Positions 7,897-8,363 of a DNA stretch of 8,363 nt are shown here, piece after piece. The notes below the pieces were generated by a model that was given only the letters and a program-made list of their open reading frames with translations, was not told the origin of the DNA and made no database searches. Made by a program: the position numbers and the translations under genes. The DNA lies in assembly GCA_965369375.1 (NCBI GenBank), contig CBDUQN010000115.1, positions 1 through 8,363 of the forward strand. The letters run 5' to 3'. How positions within the stretch are numbered: the stretch's first letter is position 1; each line of letters opens with the position of its first letter. The stretch is from CBDUQN01 sp965369375. Lineage in GTDB: Bacteria > Krumholzibacteriota > Krumholzibacteriia > Krumholzibacteriales > Krumholzibacteriaceae.

Positions 7897-8363
7897 ATGG
7901 CGTATCGAGCAACACAAACCTGTCCGAGTTGCGGAAAGCTGATTTCTCCATTGAGCAGAAACAGCGGCATCGATCGAGTATGTCCCTTCTGCTGGCATGT
8001 GGTGCGCGATGCAGATACGGAGGTAACGGATATGAGACGAGAACCCAAGCATACGACCGATGATAATGGGCTCGTAATGGAGTTTGAAACGGCTGCGGGA
8101 CTGTGCAGCACCTGCAAGCATTATTCATCATGCACGTTTCCTAAATGCTCTGACACGCCAAAGCTCTTCTGCGAAGAATTTGAATGTGCCGGGGCTTCGT
8201 GTTCGGGTGTTGAAATCGGGATCGCTCCTGCAGGGTCGCACGAGGTTCTTTCAGATTTGAGTGCAGAGGAGTTTTTAGGGCTCTGTGTCAATTGTGATAA
8301 TAGGGAGTTGTGCAGTCATGCAAAACTTACCGGCGGCGTATGGTTCTGCGAAGAGTATCGGTA
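7897..8363 (+). CDS. Cysteine-rich protein: zinc ribbon plus duplicated four-Cys module, cut by window edge
   Basis: The frame is open from ATG 7897, with an in-frame TAG at 7891, to the right edge, giving at least 155 residues and 15 cysteines. Residues 9-32 form a zinc-ribbon pattern, CPSC then CPFC with 16 residues between. Two related modules follow: C70-x2-C73-x5-C79-x12-C92-EEF and C130-x2-C133-x5-C139-x11-C151-EEY, both starting Leu-Cys and ending Phe-Cys-Glu-Glu-aromatic. Extra cysteines lie at 84, 97 and 102. There is no signal peptide or membrane helix, so it is a probable cytoplasmic metal-binding protein. I recall similar Cys-Glu-Glu-Tyr modules in uncharacterised proteins of anaerobes, but know no function. 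The last two bases are TA, so the next codon is Tyr or a stop. ATG 7897 has only a distant GAGGG. ATG 8032 (residue 46) has a strong GGAGGT and may be used as well or instead. It sits behind a sigma-54-like promoter. Confidence 0.8.
   Translation, partial: MAYRATQTCPSCGKLISPLSRNSGIDRVCPFCWHVVRDADTEVTDMRREPKHTTDDNGLVMEFETAAGLCSTCKHYSSCTFPKCSDTPKLFCEEFECAGASCSGVEIGIAPAGSHEVLSDLSAEEFLGLCVNCDNRELCSHAKLTGGVWFCEEYR
8019..8034 (+). promoter_or_regulatory. Strong internal Shine-Dalgarno and in-frame ATG
   Basis: GGAGGT (8019-8024) lies 7 nt before ATG 8032, which is in frame with the upstream ATG 7897. It is the best ribosome binding site in the window. Starting here would remove the zinc ribbon and leave the duplicated four-cysteine modules intact. 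It could be the main start, a second start giving a shorter isoform, or a chance match in coding sequence. Confidence 0.5.

Noticed and set aside
7750..8131. Several overlapping minus-strand open frames of 81-123 codons, and a plus-strand frame at 7848-8063
   Set aside because: They overlap the cysteine-rich gene and the sigma-54 promoter region, resemble no family I know, and are explained as shadows of the frame starting at 7897.

Overview
The window looks like chromosomal DNA from an environmental, probably anaerobic, Gram-negative-type bacterium. Three features suggest this: a Ser/Thr kinase fused to TolB-like and TPR regions, a soluble two-GAF histidine kinase paired with a sigma-54 activator, and a cysteine-rich protein of a kind I associate with anaerobes. 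Such combinations occur in Deltaproteobacteria-like, Spirochaetes-like and FCB-type candidate phyla. The phylum cannot be fixed from this sequence. All recognised genes are on the + strand, and no tRNA, rRNA, transposase, integrase, CRISPR array or phage gene was seen.

Layout. (1) 210-1193 encodes a dihydroorotate-dehydrogenase-like flavoprotein that lacks the catalytic cysteine of true class 1 enzymes. (2) 1296-4295 encodes a 999-residue membrane-anchored protein: Hanks-type kinase, one transmembrane helix, TolB/FlgO-like domain, then TPRs. The short gap before it holds a 10-bp palindrome between direct repeats. (3) 4464-6260 and 6266-7603 are an obvious two-gene operon, 5 nt apart. They encode a cytoplasmic GAF-GAF-HisKA-HATPase_c kinase and an NtrC-family response regulator. 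(4) 7604-7896 is a 293-bp regulatory interval containing a strong stem-loop, a near-perfect 14-bp inverted repeat and a good match to a sigma-54 (-24/-12) promoter. (5) From 7897 to the window edge runs an open frame for a protein with 15 cysteines in 155 residues: an N-terminal zinc ribbon followed by two copies of a four-cysteine module. Its frame has no stop before the edge.

Working together. The most interesting unit is the right-hand third. The sigma-54 activator lies just upstream of a sigma-54-type promoter, with a dyad centred about 113 bp before the predicted start site, where an enhancer site would be expected. That promoter leads into the cysteine-rich gene. The 9-mer in this dyad also occurs just upstream of the histidine kinase gene. 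This supports a model, inferred and not proven, in which the two-component system senses a cytoplasmic signal and switches on the cysteine-rich protein and whatever lies beyond the window. The left-hand genes show no evident link to this circuit.
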